64,000 nt of DNA, from positions 17,893,474-17,957,473 of the forward strand of contig OW799236.1 in NCBI GenBank assembly GCA_941918925.1, given 5' to 3'. Position numbers and translations under genes: made by a program. Shown here one piece after another: positions 34,040 to 48,260 of the stretch; the stretch's first letter is position 1; every line of letters begins with the position of its first letter. The notes beneath the pieces are model-generated. The model did not search any database, was not told where the DNA came from, and worked only from the letters and a program-made list of their open reading frames with translations. This stretch comes from Phyto melanocephala (Eukaryota > Arthropoda > Insecta > Diptera > Rhinophoridae).

Positions 34040-36391
34040 TTTCACTTTCACAGATGTAGTTTGGACACAATTACCAACCAGTGCTGCCAGCCTGTAAAAC
34101 TTAATTCATAAAAATCACCATTTATTATAAGTAAAAAAAAATATTGTCCATATTTTGAAAACCTCTTATTTTATAATCTTTAATTAATTTATGATTCCTT
34201 TTATAAATCTTTTATTTAAACGTTTTTAATTTTTATTTGGACTTCTATTAAAATCTAATTGCTTGATAAAAAAAAAACACACTGAAGCCCCTTAAAATAC
34301 ACCCCAAAATGTATGTAGAAGTTATAAAGCTAAAAAAACAATTTAAAATATTTCTTTATTTATTTAAAAAAAATTCTATTCATCATAAATTTAGAGATGT
34401 AGCAGCTACACTAACCCTTCGTTTAATAACTTGTCCATTTTATGGCCCTTTTAACAAATTTACATGTAGTAAACTATTCATAAAACTAACAAAACATATA
34501 CACGCTTGTATTATATTTTATAAAAAAAAGCAACAAAAAATATAATATTTCTGATGGCAACCTGAATAAAACCACAGCAAAGAGCAAAGAGGCAGGGTTT
34601 GGTGTAGAAAGTGAAGACTATTTTAGTCATTTTAATAGTTGTGTGCATTTTTATGATAGAAATGAAAGGAAACCTAAAAAAAACAACAAAAACAAATCGA
34701 CTTTTTAACATTTTATTTTGTGTAAAATTTTCTGTGTTTTACAAATTTTTTAAAATATTGTTTTTTGATGTATTTTTTTTTTTTTTTTTTTTTGTATTTT
34801 ATTATTGCAGTGAGAGAGTCAGAGTTTGAGGTTAAAAGCGGCTTTGTGTATTTTTGCTACTGTGGTAGCAATTAATATAATTGAAAATGAATATTTACAG
34901 CTTTAGTAGTCAGAGTGGTAGTTGTAGAATTAAATATAAATCTACGAATTGAATTGATAAATAAACAGGTTTGGTTAAACAAAAAATATTTTTAAAATAT
35001 TTATAATGGGATTTTCATAAAGGACTTAAGAGTATTAATTTATTTTGTAAATTTAATTAAGTGGAAAAAATATGTGGTCAATTGAAAATGATAATTAATA
35101 GGGAAAATAAACAGAGAATATATTATGAAAATATAGAAAAAACCAAATGCAACATTGTGATTTTAATTAAATCTTAAAAGCCAAAAGGTATGCAACAGAA
35201 ATATGAAAATATACAAACAGACAAATAACATAAATATTTGATTAAAATTTTGTATTGTCTGTAAAGGACTTATCGTCTGCTAGTTTAGCGACGATAAAAA
35301 TTTTAAAGTATTTTTTTTTTTACATATAGTATGGTGGATAGTCAAAACGACATTGCTAGGCAAGGCAGTGTGAACAAAAATTGCCATTCAAACTAATCTG
35401 AATTAAATTTTTCTTTACAGTTAAAGTTTTACATAAGTACATACATGTAGGTATATATAGTTATTTTCAAGCACACCTTTGCAACAACCATTTCATTGTA
35501 AGAGTTAAAACCTTAAACATATATTTTACTTTTAATAACTTCTTAAATTTACCCTAAAGTATGCTTTAGTTTCTTTTTCTTATACAAATCTGCCGCCTAC
35601 TCTTTTGCTTTAACATTTATTTAAGTATGCATATGATTTTATTTCAAACTTATATCTTAAGATTTTCACTCGTATCATAATACTGTTCATCAGATAGGCA
35701 GTCATGCAGCCAAATACACTGAGAAGAAAACTTATAATTTCTGGGGTTGTTAATTCGGTGGTTATGTTGCGACAAGACTTCACCTAGAGGCTAAATAAGA
35801 TGTCTATGATTTTTTTTTAAGGCATGCTTATATAGGGAGATTTATTTATAGACACATATATAAAAGGAAAACATATGTATGCACACACACACACAAGCAC
35901 ATTAGGAGAATGCACACATATGAAAGAAAGTCTTTTTAGATTGTGTGTATATATTTTTAATATATTCGAAGGATATAAGGATTTCTTATATGAAAATTGG
36001 CATTAGTTTTTATAGAGCAGTAAAAAATATGCTTTCGTTTTTATTCTCTTATAAACCCTTAAGGTTATGCTACGAAAAAAACAACACGTTTAAAAAAATA
36101 CCAGAAGAAAAGAAAGCCAAAAAAGTTGGCAGAGCTTTGTAATAGTCAAAAATATGATTATAATTATTTGGAAAATGAACAAATTAAATTGTAAGAAGAA
36201 ATTTTTTAACTCCTTAAACCATGTGGCATTATTTATATACTAATAAACAGAAAATGGCGAATATTGCAAAAGAAATGGAAAAAACCATATTAAAACATAT
36301 TTTATTTATAATACAATCAAAGACTACTTTTATTAAAAAAAAAGAATAAAAGAAGCATACTTCTAGGCACTATTGATAGTAAACAAACATA
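34040..36391. other. AT-rich non-coding DNA
   Basis: No gene was recognised. A pure T run lies near 34769-34793 and a short CA repeat near 35883. Open frames at 34309-34545, 34511-34711, 34611-34829 and 35945-36142 show no domain and overlap on opposite strands. Confidence 0.45.
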
Positions 36392-37280
36392 TGGGCATTT
36401 CCATGAATATGTCAACCACGACTGTCAAAATAAAAACTCTTGAAAGTTTTTCAATATAAGTCTATTAATAAAAAAAACACTCATATTTTACTATACGCAG
36501 GCATTAAAAGCTTATTAAATTATTTTAAGAGCAATAATAAGAGTTTAGTCTGATTATCTCTTTGACTTATTTTAAAGAATTGCAATCAACTATTTTTTTA
36601 GCGACTAAATTATAAAAATAAATTGTCATTTAATATTCTTTAAAATTAAGGTAACAACAACAATTAAAAATATCCATAAGAAAAAAGAAAATATAGAGTC
36701 CAATTAGCGGTAATTTTTTGATTTCCATTGAATGTTATATTAATGTCACGTACGTAGTGCAAAAACATTATTTGTCTTCGTCATTCGTATTAGAACAGTC
36801 GCAAGAGCACCTAATTTAAAATTTAACTTTTTTTCTTAACATGATATAAATTTTATCACCTCAAGAATACTATTAGAGAAACATCTGTCTCGTACGATAT
36901 GTCACGAATGATATTAAATTGAATTTATTATAAAATCATTTAGAGATTGTTTTCAATTAAGTATGATGGATTTTAAATGAAAAATACTTGGTTTAGTGTA
37001 AGAAATTAAAAAAAGAAAAAATACCTCCCAAGATTCGCAGATTTTTTCATATTTTCATTTATACCTCAAAATCACTTTTGTTTTATGTCACGTACGATAT
37101 AATCTTATTTTTCTGGATATTTTAGCCAACAATGATTCGAATATAATTAATTTTTTTTAATCAAGTACACTTTGAATGGAACATAAAGATCTAATTTTGT
37201 TTCAGTTACTATTACTTTTGCAAAAATTACTTCACTTTATAGGAATACAAATGTCACGTACGATGACATGGAAAAGCCCA
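36392..37280. mobile_element. Non-autonomous TA-flanked DNA transposon, copy 2
   Basis: 889-bp copy of the element at 19275-20160, in the same orientation, flanked by TA (36390-36391, 37281-37282). The termini are TGGGCATTTCCATG and CATGGAAAAGCCCA, so the right terminal repeat has one substitution. The four TGTCACG motifs are kept at 36744, 36900, 37086 and 37252. No transposase frame. The two copies look closely similar through most of their length. Confidence 0.85.
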
Positions 37281-37739
37281 TATATATATAATTGAAAACT
37301 GGTTTCTGTAACAATAGACTAAACTTTCTTTAACAATGTTCTTTAAAATCTACAAAATATAAATTTGTTTTGCTTTATCTAACAAAAGGTTGATTTTGAC
37401 AATGCTGGAACCATAACTTATACATTCGTTTATTTAAAACCAAATATTATCATCTTTTGTTATCTCTTAAAGCCTACAGTTTAAAGGATTGAATATAATT
37501 TAAAACTAACATGATGCCAAAGACGTTAAAAAACACCCCAGATAATAATAGTTCAACTGTAAACAAGAATCGAAGAATACATTTAAAATAGATGAGAACG
37601 TAAATGTATTAGAGAAATCCTTAAGGACGTATGACAACTAAAAGGTGAACTTTAAGTAAATAGCAAAGCAGTACCCTTTAGCAGGCAGCAAAAGCTACTT
37701 AGAGTAGTAGTAAAGTTTTTTTAAACAAAAATTTGTCAG

Positions 37740-38265
37740 CGATAAAAATTATGAGAAGAAGAATTTGTTATCGTCGGTGATAAAAGTAAACATTTTAAAA
37801 GCGAAAAATTTACTAACGTCGGCGTAGTTGAAAGAATGTTTGAAACGAAAAATTTATTATCACTGGCGATAGTGGTAAATATTTTGTAAGCGAAAAAGTT
37901 AATATCGCCGGTTATATGCAGTTGTAAAAATGTTTTTTTTATTACTATTACTGCCGGTGATAGAAGTAAAAATGTTGTAAGCGAAAAATTTATTATCGAC
38001 GGCGTTAGTAGCAAAAACAGAATAATCAAAAAAAACCTAGTGGTAAAAGTTTTCTAAACGAAAAATGTATTGTCGCCGGCTACTCTAATAATCATTTTGT
38101 AAGCGAAAGCTTTAATATGGTCGCCGATTGTTGTATAAATGTTTTAAACGAAAAATCAGATATTGCTGGCGATGGTAGCAAAAATTTTTTTAACCGAAAA
38201 TTTATTATTGCCGCCGATAGAAGTAAACATTTTTTAAAACAAAAAATTTACTAACGCCTTCTATA
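37740..38265. repeat. Minisatellite, about 45-bp unit
   Basis: About 11 degenerate copies of a unit like GCGAAAAATTTATTATCGCC then GGCGATAGTAGTAAAAATGT. The core TCGCCGGCGA is palindromic. Its core is shared with the array at 40018-41075. The open frame on the minus strand across it is a by-product. Confidence 0.7.
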
Positions 38266-38269
38266 AACG

Positions 38270-40015
38270 AAAATGTGTATTGAATTTTCGAAACCTTTAT
38301 TGAAAAAAATTGTAGCAGCTTGAGAATCATAAATTAATGTTCCACCCTTATAAAGTGTATCTCGAAGTCTGTATTCAAATTTGTGTTGAATTTTTTTACA
38401 TTTTTTAATTTTTTTTTTATTTATACACAAAATCGCAATACATATTGACATAAAAATAGTAGATCTATAAAAAAATATCAACAAAAATACAACGAAAAGG
38501 TGTATTTGGTTAAATCCAGGGAGACGCATTGTCTGCAATTATTTATGGCTGCAGCATAGGTAAAAAGCACAATACCAATGTTGCAAGTAAAAAACCATAG
38601 TCCATAACTGCTAGAAAAAAATGTGGCTATAAATGACACATATAGATATTTATATGGGATTATAAAACAAAACAACAACAAAAATGTAAAGAAAAATTTT
38701 TTTTTATTAAAAAGCGCCTTAAAAATTAATAATAAAATAAAATTTATGGCTTTCACAGAAAATTAAAACAAAAAATTAAATCCCCAAAAGTATGCTAAAT
38801 AAAAAGAGTCTCTGATAAGAAAGCTGTAAAACCAAAACGTTTAATCAAAATGTTAGGGAAAAGTTATTAAATTGAAAGAAAACCTAAAAAATGTTTTTTG
38901 GCAATAAAGAATTTAAGTTAAATCAATATAAAAAATTCGTTGCATACTTTAAGGCTTTAGAAATATTATTTAAGTTTGTATTAAAAAGTTTTACTGATAT
39001 CATGCTTATAACCAACTTAACAGCAGATTAAAAGGTTAAGCAAAAACACATAACGAGTAACACACACACACTTCATATAATTTGTTGCCTAATATTAGGT
39101 GCTAAAAATTAATATTATTATATAAAAGAAAAACAAAGTGGTTTCTTAGAATCCATTTATTATAAAATTTTGCTAAATATTTCATCTTCGAAACTTTTAA
39201 AACGACTATATAAACTTTTTAACTATGTAGTTGGGCAAAAGTCTGTTTGATAGATAATCTGTTGTATACAACTTGAACTAAACCGCATATACTAAAACTA
39301 AAACTCTTAAAGTACACGCAGAAACCATAGAATATATGATATAAAACAAAGGAGTAAACTTTATCAAAAGAAAAAAACATAAACAAAAAATACTGAAAAA
39401 TTATCCTTAGTTTTCGCTGCACAAGTTCACGGGAATTATTTGTTTAACATAAGCCAAAATATACAAGAAATAATATTGAAAAGAATTTGAACCAAAAAGG
39501 AGAAAGAGGATGTTTAGTACATTATTCATTAACTCAAGTAGTTATTATTTTAGTTTCCGTTCCGTCAGAAAGGAAAATAAATATTTTTTAATTCTTATAG
39601 TTTCGAAAACAGAAGACGGAGAAGAACATGCACATAAATATTTGAAACATTCTAAAAAAAAAAGTATTTAATTTTAGTGAAATTTTATTGCTTGAAGGAT
39701 AAAAAGACATTAAGAATCAACCACCAACGAGAAGAAATTAAATATCTAAGGTTTCCTTGAAAAAAAACGACCCTCTATACAATATCGCACACTGTTGGAA
39801 ATGAAATAAAAATATTTTTGTAAAGTGTTGTTGACATTAAAACAATTGCTGTGTGTTGCACTTGGTTTTGAAGATGTCTAGAAGTCGATTTTGTTGCTCT
39901 TATTTCAAAAACATTTAAAAGAAAAGGTTAAATGTTTTTTAACCGCCAAAGGGGAAAGGGATAAAAAGTAGTTAAGTTTGGTAAAAAAACCCAAAAAACT
40001 TACAACAAAAATGGT
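38270..40015. other. AT-rich non-coding DNA
   Basis: No supported feature. Overlapping open frames near 38251-38756 and 39219-39422 show no domain. Confidence 0.45.
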
Positions 40016-40017
40016 CG

Positions 40018-41075
40018 ACAGAAGTCTTTTTGCTTATAAAATGTTTCTGTCGCTAGCGGCAGTAGATTTTTCGACTAAAAAAATTTTCTATCGCAGGCGA
40101 CAGTAGATTTTTCGTCTAGAAAAATTTTCTAATACTAGCTACAGTAAATTTTTTTGTCTAGAAAAATTTTCTATCGCTGGCGACAGTAGAATAATTTTCT
40201 ATCGCTTGCGACAGTAGATTTTTCGTCTAGAAAAACTTTCTATCGCTGGCGACAGTAGATTTTTCGTCTAAAAAATTTTCTATCGCTGGCGGCAGTAGAT
40301 TTTTCGTCTAAAAAATGTTCTAATACTAGCTACAGTAAATTTTTTTGTCTAGGAAAATTTTTTATCGCAGGCGGCATTAGATTTTTCGTCTAAAAAAATG
40401 TTCTATTACTAGCGACAGTAAACTTTTTGTCTAGAAACATTTTCTATCGCTGGCGACAGTAGAAAAATTTTCTATCGCAGGCGGCAGTAGATTTTTTGTT
40501 TAAAAAAATTTCCTATTACTAGCGACAATAAATTTTTCGTTTAGAAAAATTTTCTATTGCTTGCGACAGTAGATTTTTCGACTAGAAAAATTTTCTATCG
40601 CAGGCGACAGTAGATTTTTCGTCAAGAAAAATTTTCTATCGCTGGCGACAGTAGATTTATCGTCAAGAAAAATTTTCTATTGCTGGCGTAAGTAGATTTT
40701 TCGTCAAGCAAAATTTTCTATCGCTGGCAATAATAGATTTTTTGTCGAAAAAACTTTTCTATCGCTGGTGACAGTTTAAATTTCGTCTAGAAAAGTTTTG
40801 TTTGGCTGGAAGCAGTAAATTTTTCGCCTAGTAAATTTTTTTATTGCTGGCGACAGTAGATTTTTTGTTTAGAAAAATTTTCTACCCTAAAAAAATTTTT
40901 TTATTGCTAGTGACAGTTGACTTCTCGTTTAAAATTGTTTATGCTGGTGACAATGTATTTTTTAAATAAAATAATTTCGAATCGCCAGCGACAGTAAATT
41001 TTAAGTTTAGAAATTAGTAAATAATTCGTTTGGCAATACTTTCTGGCGATAGTAGATGTTTTGTTTAGCGATATA
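40018..41075. repeat. Minisatellite, about 42-bp unit
   Basis: About 24 copies of a unit like TTCTATCGCTGGCGACAGTA then GATTTTTCGTCTAGAAAAAT. Some units lack the TTTTTCG half, and the array decays towards its right end. The core TATCGCTGGCGACAGTAG is close to TATCGCCGGCGATAGTAG of the array 2 kb to the left. Flanking AGAAAAATTTTCT parts are themselves palindromic. Confidence 0.85.
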
Positions 41076-41079
41076 ATGT

Positions 41080-42074
41080 ATTTTAGTTAAAAAATATTTG
41101 CAACCTTTTTGCTACTATTTTCACCCATTAGAATCTCAATACTTCCATTTATTCTCCTTTTTTTATAATATTCCACTTAATAATCTCCTTAATGTGATGC
41201 CATAAATTAAATACAGTCACAACATGTCAAAAACACAACAATAAAACAGAATAATCAGAAAAACACATAATAATTTTTATTTTTAAACAACAATAATTGT
41301 ACGCTTGGCTGAGTATGAAAGAAAATAGAAGAAAACAATAGAGAAACAAAGTGTCTTATGGCCGAAACAAGTGTGGAGGTGAGAAGAGTAGAAGTTGGAG
41401 ATATTGAAAATATGTAATAAATGTGAAAAAAGCAAGAAAAAAATATCAAAAGATTTAATTTTTTTGTTGTTTTCGCAAACAACATGTGTTATTGGTTTTT
41501 AACAGATGATAAATAGTAGAGGTATTCATAGGCAGAGATTTTTTGTATTTTTTTATTATAACAGAAATATGTTTGTAATTAATGAAAAACAAAGTATCTC
41601 CTAATGTTTCTAATTTTAAATACAAATATTTCAATAAAGTTTTAATTTGTTTTTCTTATATATAACCCTTTTTATTGAGTACCCCAAATGTTTCGTTTAT
41701 TTTGTGTGTTTATTGTTTTTTAACACTCGACATATGACATAAGTCTGTGTTGCTGTCATCTATTGAAAGTAAAAATGAAAGATAGAAGAGTATTTAAACT
41801 TTTGTTTATGATCTCCACAATAAAGACACGTGCATATAGTGTCATCTGGGTGACATTGACAGTCGAATCAAGTGTGCCGGGTGTGTGTAAAAATTAAATA
41901 TAACACACATTTATTTAATAAATTTTGTGACAAATAGCTGAATGAGTTTAATACTTACACAGACGTTGGCCTCAGAACATTTAATGAACAAAACGCCAAA
42001 TAAGAAGTTGAGATTGTCAAAATAGAGTGTTAATTGGCAAACACTTTTGGCCTCGAATAACCCAAAAAATCCTT
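41080..42074. other. AT-rich non-coding DNA
   Basis: Nothing supported was seen. Confidence 0.45.
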
Positions 42075-42243
42075 TACACCGAAAAAAATTAAGTTTTAAA
42101 ACCAAGAATTAATTTCTAAAATTATTATATTATGAAATGAAACAACAATAACTATTACTTGTTTTCGACAACCATATATTGCTATAGAAACTCTAATATG
42201 ACCGTCGTGATCATGTCGTCACCATGGTGACCCATGGCGTGTA
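42075..42243. mobile_element. MITE-like fragment sharing a core with 51211-51448
   Basis: The stretch 42183-42219 (TATAGAAACTCTAATATGAC then CGTCGTGATCATGTCGT) matches 51390-51426 with one mismatch. It is bounded by TACAC at 42075 and GTGTA at 42239-42243, and contains the perfect palindrome GTCACCATGGTGAC at 42218-42231. The terminal repeats agree for only a few bases, so the boundaries are tentative. Confidence 0.45.
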
Positions 42244-42249
42244 CCTGAC

Positions 42250-43855
42250 GAATAAATATGGACTGGTTTTACAGAATCAAGTACAAGAATATTAAAATTA
42301 GAATTAACTTTTTAAATTTAGTATTTTTTCTCTCAAGTATGTTTTTCTAACTCTCATTTAGTTTAGCTATATGCAATAATGTTTACGACAATCACGCTGT
42401 AGCAGTTTACTAGTTAACTTGCGTTCCATGCTTTGTCCGTTTTTTTTTTTCTTTTTTTAGTTTTAATAAAACGTATCGCTGAATAAATGTCAAAGCATAA
42501 GTAAATCAAGCATTTTGTACTTAATTAAAGAAAATCCATAGTTATTGTACTTCTGACACCTCTGACACGGTTTTATTTAAGTACGGATTACTTGATTTGT
42601 TTTTTGATTTATTTATTTCTTTATTCCGATTGTATTTGATTTAAAAATGTGTACGTTATACTTATTTTTACGCACACCCATTATTGCGTATTTAATATGT
42701 TTGTTTTTCTAAAAGAGACTGTGTAAATGGAATATTTTTTAAAACTTTTATTCAAATTTTAGTTTCTAATAGGATCCTATTTAAGGCGTTTCAATTAAAA
42801 CTAAAATTTATTACTACATAAAGATGAAAAACTATGGCTCAATACCAAACAGACCATACATTTGTTTTGAGTGTCAAATTTATAAAGTTGATTTTTAGTA
42901 TATTTTGGGGCAGTTTTTTTTTTCTAAAAATAATTTTTCATAAACTAGGGTTATTTTGCTTTTAGGATTTTTATTTTGAAAAAATTTTGATACTGATGAT
43001 GCATAGTTTTTTTAATAAATTTATTTCAAAAAAATAATATAAACAACCCGCAAATTTCTCGTTTTTAAAACAACATAAATTTCAAGCCGCATTAATTAAT
43101 TAAATGTATTTCTATTTTGCTATAAAAATTAAATGTAAACAAAAAACTCAAGTAAAACTAAGTAATTTTCAGCTGTGTATTATACAATTATAAAAACCAG
43201 CGTTAAATGTTTTTTTAATATATTTATCGCATGTAAATTTTTTAGATTAAGATAATTAAAAACAAGTTTTTAATTGGAGGAAAACTAAAATTATTAATAA
43301 ATTAATTCATAATTCTCTGTCTCTCTTTTTTAAATACTTTCAACTTCAAATGTAGTGAGCAATAAGAAAATACTAAACACACTTTGAAATGCATAGTTAT
43401 CTTTGTTTTAAACTTTTAATTTTTGTATAGAAAAAAAAAATTGTTTATAAAATCTTGAAGCAATAAAAAACAAACGAACAAATTTCACAATCTGTAAAAT
43501 GTCACTAGCACATTGTAACGACGCCAGCAGTCGGCATGAAATGTTCAGGGCAGTGGTACCCAGCATAAGGTATAGAAAATTTTCGATGTTAGTTTTAGCA
43601 ACTTAAAGGAAGTACGATGTTGGCAACTTAAAGGAAGTTCATATGTAGAATTTAAACGAAATTCAATTTAGTGAATTTAAACAATTGAAAAAGTATTCAA
43701 AACTACTTTTTCTTACGATAATTATCAGTTTACGTGTATTGCAAATGTATCCAAATGTTGATATATGTTTTATACCATGCTTCGTAATTCATTATTTTAT
43801 AAGATTTAAAAAGTAGAAATTACCTTTAAAAACACCGTTTTGGCTTTTTTTATGC
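42250..43855. other. AT-rich non-coding DNA
   Basis: Nothing supported was seen. Confidence 0.45.
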
Positions 43856-43859
43856 ATAT

Positions 43860-44352
43860 TGTTACGTTTATACATTTTACAAACATTGTCTTATTACCTT
43901 TGTATAAACCAGAATCTTTTTTGTTGTAGAAAATAACATTTGAAATTTACGCAACGAACTCTGTTGTTATACAACTAATACTACTATTACTACAAGCTAA
44001 GTTCTTCGAATTATTTCTAGTGGCAGTATCATCTTATAGTGATAATCTGTAACATTGTTACGTTTATACATTTTTAAACATTGGTTTATAATCTTTCTAT
44101 AAGCCTGCATCTTTTTTGTTGCAAAAGTTAACATTTGATATTTACGTAATACAATAAAAGTTAAAGGTCTTTATTAATTTGTAATACAATAAATCAAACT
44201 TGAACAGCACTTTATTATTGCACTTATTGTTATTACCAAACTCAATTTAATATACACGCAACGAACTCTGTTGTTATACTACTACTACTACCAGCTAAGT
44301 TGTTAGAATTATTTTTTATGGCAGTGTTATCTTATAGTGATAATCTGTAACT
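43860..44352. repeat. Two tandem LTR-like units
   Basis: Unit 1 (43860-44054) begins TGTTACGTTTATACATTT and ends GATAATCTGTAACA. Unit 2 (44056-44352) begins the same way and ends GATAATCTGTAACT. TGTTAC...GTAACA termini are typical of LTRs. Unit 2 carries about 110 extra bases (around 44145-44258), itself with a repeated GTAATACAATAAA word. No internal retroelement coding sequence lies between or beside them. They could be tandem solo LTRs or a plain local duplication. Confidence 0.5.
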
Positions 44353-44359
44353 TGCCATA

Positions 44360-47300
44360 AAGTTTATTCTGGTAATTATCTGAGGCCGTTACATTTAAAT
44401 AAAGAAGTGAAATGTTATTTTAGGGTAATATGTAGAAAAATATATACTCGCTAAAGTATGCAGTACATGATATAATATTTTGGCGGTTTATTACTTAACA
44501 CGTAAGTGTCAGTCAACCAACAAAGAAAAATGTTAAGTGCATATAAATGTAGTCCGTCATCCCGCGGACTAATAATTTCAATGTGCCATACATACATTTT
44601 TTTAAAGAATTTGCAAGTTTTAGATATGGAACAAACTTGGAAATCCATACGTTATCTAACGTGAAACTGAGCGAACGACGTAATATTTATTTTATTATTC
44701 TTAGTTAATTCCACTATTGCACAAATTGAGCAATAGCATTCTGCTTTCTTAATTATTTAAAGAAATTCTAATACTAACTTTAGATGTTATTAAAAATACC
44801 ATCAGCTTCTGCTTCCGTTGCCGTCGTGGAAGACAGATTTTTTTGTTAGAGATATTAACCCTTATATCCTCCCTTTAAGGATGTTTTTACTCTTTAAAAA
44901 ATTGAAATACAAGGAGTTAGAGGATTAAATGTTTAACAAAAATATTGATTGTTTTTTACATAAATTCGTTCACGTACCTGCAACGGTGCTTACTCACCAT
45001 AAATGTGTAAAAAGGGGAAGTAAACTTCAATTAACACTAAAATAAAACTCAGACGTAAACTTCCAAAACGCTTTTATACGCATGCTTTGTAGGTCCTTTA
45101 TGTCGGAATCGGTAATTGGAGCCCTGTTATTTTATATTTTCTACGTTGTACAGTGTAATTTTAATTATTAGGGTTGTAAAATTCATCAAAATAAAATACT
45201 AAATATTTAGTAAGAGTTTTTTTGGAATGCAGTAATTTTAAAGGCAAAATTTTACATTTAGGCTAAAAAATGCTTAAAAATCTCTATGCACCTATAAATT
45301 TGAGCAGAAACTACTAGTAGAAAAATTAAAAATTTATAAGAGAAAAATAAAAATACAAATTGAGAAACACTGCTTTAGATTCATTACATTTTGCTTATTT
45401 TTTAATTCATGCATCATGAAGTGTAAAACATCTTTGGCATGTCCGTCCAACCCTTACATCCATCCGTTGTATCTGCCTGTTTGTATGTCTTTCTGTCTGT
45501 CCAATATTATTGTTTGGTTTTTTTTCTGCTTTCTATTTTTACGCACTTTGCAATACACTAGCGCAACATTATGCCACATTGTTGTTGCGTGCGAACAAGC
45601 AAAATATTTAAAAATAGAACAACTTTGTTTAAAAGAATTGTATTTTGTGCGAGAGTATTTAAAATAAATTTAAGAATTATTATCTTCAATGAATATTTTA
45701 CATAAAAATGTGTTTAAAAGTTTTCACCAATTAAAACACACTTTACACAGAGTTTTAAATAAGATTTTCTAAAACAAAAATTATTTTTAAAGAACGTGCA
45801 ATTTCTGTATATTTAGCAATAAAATTTCAATTTATCTAAAAATACTTTTATCTACTTCTAAATGTGTGCATAATTGAGACACGTGATTGTGAACCAACGT
45901 GCAAAGTGCAAAAACCATAACAAAAAATTCAGTTCAATAAACTTAACGAATACTAACAAAAAAAAAATAAAAATATAATAAAAAACAGGTGAAGCTGCCT
46001 GACTAACGATATTATTAAGACTTTTCTTTAGGGCAAACAAAAAAAAACGCTAGTTGAACACCTTTATAAAAAATTTAAAATATTTGTGTCTGTTTGTTGG
46101 CATTTTTATTTTTTTTGTTGTTGCCTTTTTGGCAAAGTCACGTAGTAAAGTTACCAAAAAATGTAGACATTTTTATCAAAAACACACACATGCAAAATAG
46201 GTTTTCAAATTGATTGTTTATAACCACCGCATATAATAATGACAAGTAAAAAACGTCCTCCATAAATAGTCTGGCTTTACGTACTTGGAGGGGCAAAACC
46301 GATAAACACAACAACAAACACAGTTGCTTATTTTTGGCGACAAAAACATATTTTGTAACAGTGTTTTTTTGCTCATGAATTTTTTTTTATTAAATGCAAA
46401 ATAAAAAAAAATATATAAATAAATAAGCGATATGCAAGCTGTAGAAAATATTTCCCCAAAAAAGCTATTAATCGAACAAATATCATTAATCATTTTAAGC
46501 ATTTGATTTTAAAAAATCTTATATTCAATATATGTATGTATTGCTTAGAACAGTAAAACCTTGCTATATTGTACAGGTGGCAATTTATTAGTTTATTTCA
46601 TTAAAATAATTTTTCTTAAAAATAAAAAAATAAAAAATAATCAATTGTTCAGATTCACATGTTGTGTGTCAATCATGAGATTTTACTGTTTGTAGAAACG
46701 ATATAATTGTTTTAGTAAAAAAAAAAACTACAAAAATATAGACGACCAAACACGCATTCTGAACATCAATCAGTCTGTAGTGTTTTACTGTTTTTTTTTC
46801 ACTGTTTTGTTATTAACACTGTGAAGTATTAAACATTTTTTTGGGACTGGTCATTCACTGTCAATGTTAAAAATTGACATGTTACAGACAAACCTTGGAG
46901 ATCGTAAGACATACATATTAATGTATTGCCATACAAAACATGGCCACACACCAGCAAAGAAGTTTGTGTTTGGTGTCAAACAATGACAAACGCAATTTAA
47001 TGACACGTGACTTATATCAAAACATAATGTAATCAAATTCCTAATGTAAAAAAATTTTACCATTAAGGTTACCGCATTCAACTGTCAGATTTGAGTGTGA
47101 GCAGAAATATTAAACGCAAATGAAATAGTCTGAATCATTTAGAAACACACACACACACACACATACACTATTTTGTAAATGACCTTAACTAAGTTGAGGT
47201 TAATTAATCATTTCGTTTTAGTGATGAGAGAGTGTGGGGGAGCAACTATATTAGCATATAAAATGTAAAATATGTATAATTAAAAATTATGCCTTGAAGG

Positions 47301-47930
47301 GCGTTGCAAGATTTACGCTAGATTTAAATTTGCCGCTTTTGAAGCGTTAAATTGTTGCCAACCGTTAGTTAAAACGAAAAATTTTGAAAACTAACAGTAT
47401 AAGGTTAATAAAGTTACGGCACAACGCTAAAGAACAATGCGTTTTCACAGTTATACAGTGATTTTGACAGCCGACAGAGTGGTGTTAGTGTGTTAGTAAG
47501 ACTGCAGCACTACACGAGAGAGACCAAGGCGATTTTCCTGTTAAATATTTTATTTTAAATAATAAAAACTTGGTTGTCAACTTTCATTCGAAATTAAGAA
47601 AGTGGTTCTCAATCGAACGGTGTATTAAAGGAGTTTGTTGAATAGGGAACATTAAGATAATTTGCGAGGGTGGAAAAATATGCCCATGATTTAAAGCACT
47701 TCCCTTGTATTAAATTTAAAATTAATACTGCTTTCATCAACCTTCTACTAGTAGACAAACTTTAAAGTTTGAGCAAGTTCCAGCACTGACTTTGTCTTTG
47801 ACAGCTAATTAAACAATAAAACGTGGGAATTTTTGCGATACAGAAAACGTGAATTTGGGAGAAAAAAATTAATAAAAAAAAAACACTCAATAAAATAAGA
47901 ACAACACCCAGTGACACATCAAGGGTAAAA
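44360..47930. other. AT-rich non-coding DNA
   Basis: No supported gene. A CA repeat lies at about 47145-47162. Open frames at 44451-44648, 45416-45667, 46218-46502 and 46851-47081 show no domain and lack coding composition. Confidence 0.45.
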
Positions 47931-47934
47931 AATT

Positions 47935-48260
47935 GGAGGTCGGGCAAACTCAAAATACGTCAAAAGTTCTGGACAACCAATTTATGCCACTGCTCACAAT
48001 GGCATTGGCCAATCGATGATTTTAATACTAAATGATCTGTTGGGCTTTATAAAACTGACTGCAAGTTTGATCCCACCAAAATAATTTTTGAAAATTTTTA
48101 ATACAAATAAAACTCAAAATTAAAAAAAAAATGTATTAAATTTTAATAGTGAAAAAGTGGAGGTCGGGCTCAAAAGACGATGATTTTAATATTGAATGAT
48201 CTGTTGGGCTTTGTAAAACTGGCTGCAAGTTTGATCCCACCAAAAAAAATTTGGACATTT
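47935..48260 (+). repeat. Imperfect direct duplication
   Basis: GGAGGTCGGGC occurs at 47935 and 48159. The block GATGATTTTAATACTAAATG then ATCTGTTGGGCTTTATAAAA recurs from 48015 to 48179 with a few changes and ends in GCAAGTTTGATCCCACCAAA both times. The spacing of the two landmarks differs (224 and 164 bp), so an indel separates the copies. No coding capacity was seen. Confidence 0.7.

Noticed and set aside
34309..34829. Overlapping open frames on both strands
   Set aside because: No domain, no splice or promoter context, and composition equal to the flanks.
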